From NCBI GenBank assembly GCA_013202315.1, contig JABMRZ010000043.1, positions 1 through 5,905 of the forward strand: a DNA stretch of 5,905 bases. Reading direction: 5' to 3'. The notes under the pieces were generated by a model. It saw nothing but the letters and a program-made list of their open reading frames with translations, did no database searches and was not told the origin of the DNA. Shown one piece after another: positions 5,848 to 5,905 of the stretch. The stretch's first letter is position 1. Each line of letters starts with the position of its first letter. Source of the stretch: Candidatus Tariuqbacter arcticus. Its GTDB lineage: Bacteria; Electryoneota; Tariuqbacteria; Tariuqbacterales; Tariuqbacteraceae. A program made the translations under genes and the position numbers.

Positions 5848-5905
5848 ATGCGTATTGTCTTAGGCGCTTACAGCTGCGACATCGACAAAAAATTGTCGAT
5901 AATTA
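5848..5905 (+). CDS. 5' end of a further gene, truncated by the window edge
   Basis: An open frame begins at ATG 5848 and continues to the last base. The 19 visible codons read MRIVLGAYSCDIDKKLSII. AAAGGA at 5834-5839, eight bases before the ATG, is a good ribosome-binding site, and the gap from the preceding stop is only 15 bases, so it is probably the third gene of the same operon. The hydrophobic R-I-V-L-G-A-Y start would suit a first beta-strand of an alpha/beta enzyme. Too little is visible to name a family. Confidence 0.6.
   Translation, partial: MRIVLGAYSCDIDKKLSII
5881..5900. repeat. Perfect 8-bp inverted repeat with A4 loop
   Basis: ATCGACAA and TTGTCGAT are exact reverse complements separated by AAAA. 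The hairpin lies within codons 12-18 of the truncated downstream gene. It has no U-tract, so it is not a standard terminator. It might be a dyad-symmetric protein site or a 5' coding hairpin that tunes translation. Chance in AT-rich coding DNA is possible. Confidence 0.75.

Overview
The window looks like a piece of a bacterial chromosome from an uncultured lineage. Every gene is on the + strand, genes are packed tightly or overlap, and most starts have Shine-Dalgarno-like motifs. No rRNA, tRNA, transposase or CRISPR array was seen. The sequence cannot fix the phylum. The core-type genes are GC-balanced to GC-rich, while two other blocks are clearly AT-rich. Hand counts in single 60-base lines: 33/60 G+C at 361-420 (HIT gene), 33/60 at 901-960 (macro gene), 24/60 at 1381-1440 (methyltransferase), 16/60 at 2641-2700 (putative endonuclease), 43/60 at 3541-3600 (fumarase beta), 13/60 at 4201-4260 and 20/60 at 5041-5100 (last two complete genes). 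The window is therefore a mosaic of core-like genes and acquired accessory modules.

Layout. Positions 1-28 are a short heptamer tandem array, cut by the left edge. A histidine-triad (HIT) nucleotide hydrolase/phosphorylase-like gene (47-553) and a macro-domain ADP-ribose-binding gene (553-1065) follow, joined by a TAATG overlap. An ATGA overlap then leads into a beta-class DNA amino-methyltransferase (1062-1949). Two bases later begins a protein with a PD...E-x-K arrangement (1952-2941), which I read as the partner restriction endonuclease. A small AT-rich Cys-containing protein (2974-3303) closes that block. A GC-rich beta subunit of a class I fumarase/tartrate dehydratase (3349-3912) stands without its alpha subunit. 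The right-hand AT-rich block has a PD-(D/E)XK-like nuclease with an apparent winged-helix insertion (3933-4652). It overlaps by 26 bp a 401-residue putative TIM-barrel protein with a C-x-C-x-x-C cluster (4627-5832). A third gene of this block starts at 5848 and runs off the window.

How they work together. The left accessory block is a plausible Type II restriction-modification cassette whose methyltransferase is translationally coupled to the macro-domain gene. The right block is the best candidate for an undescribed system: a nuclease translationally coupled to a barrel protein that resembles tRNA-guanine transglycosylase-type folds but lacks their recognisable catalytic motif, plus at least one more gene. 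A role in nucleic-acid modification or defence is inference from fold-like motifs, gene coupling, base composition and proximity to restriction-modification genes. It is not shown directly.
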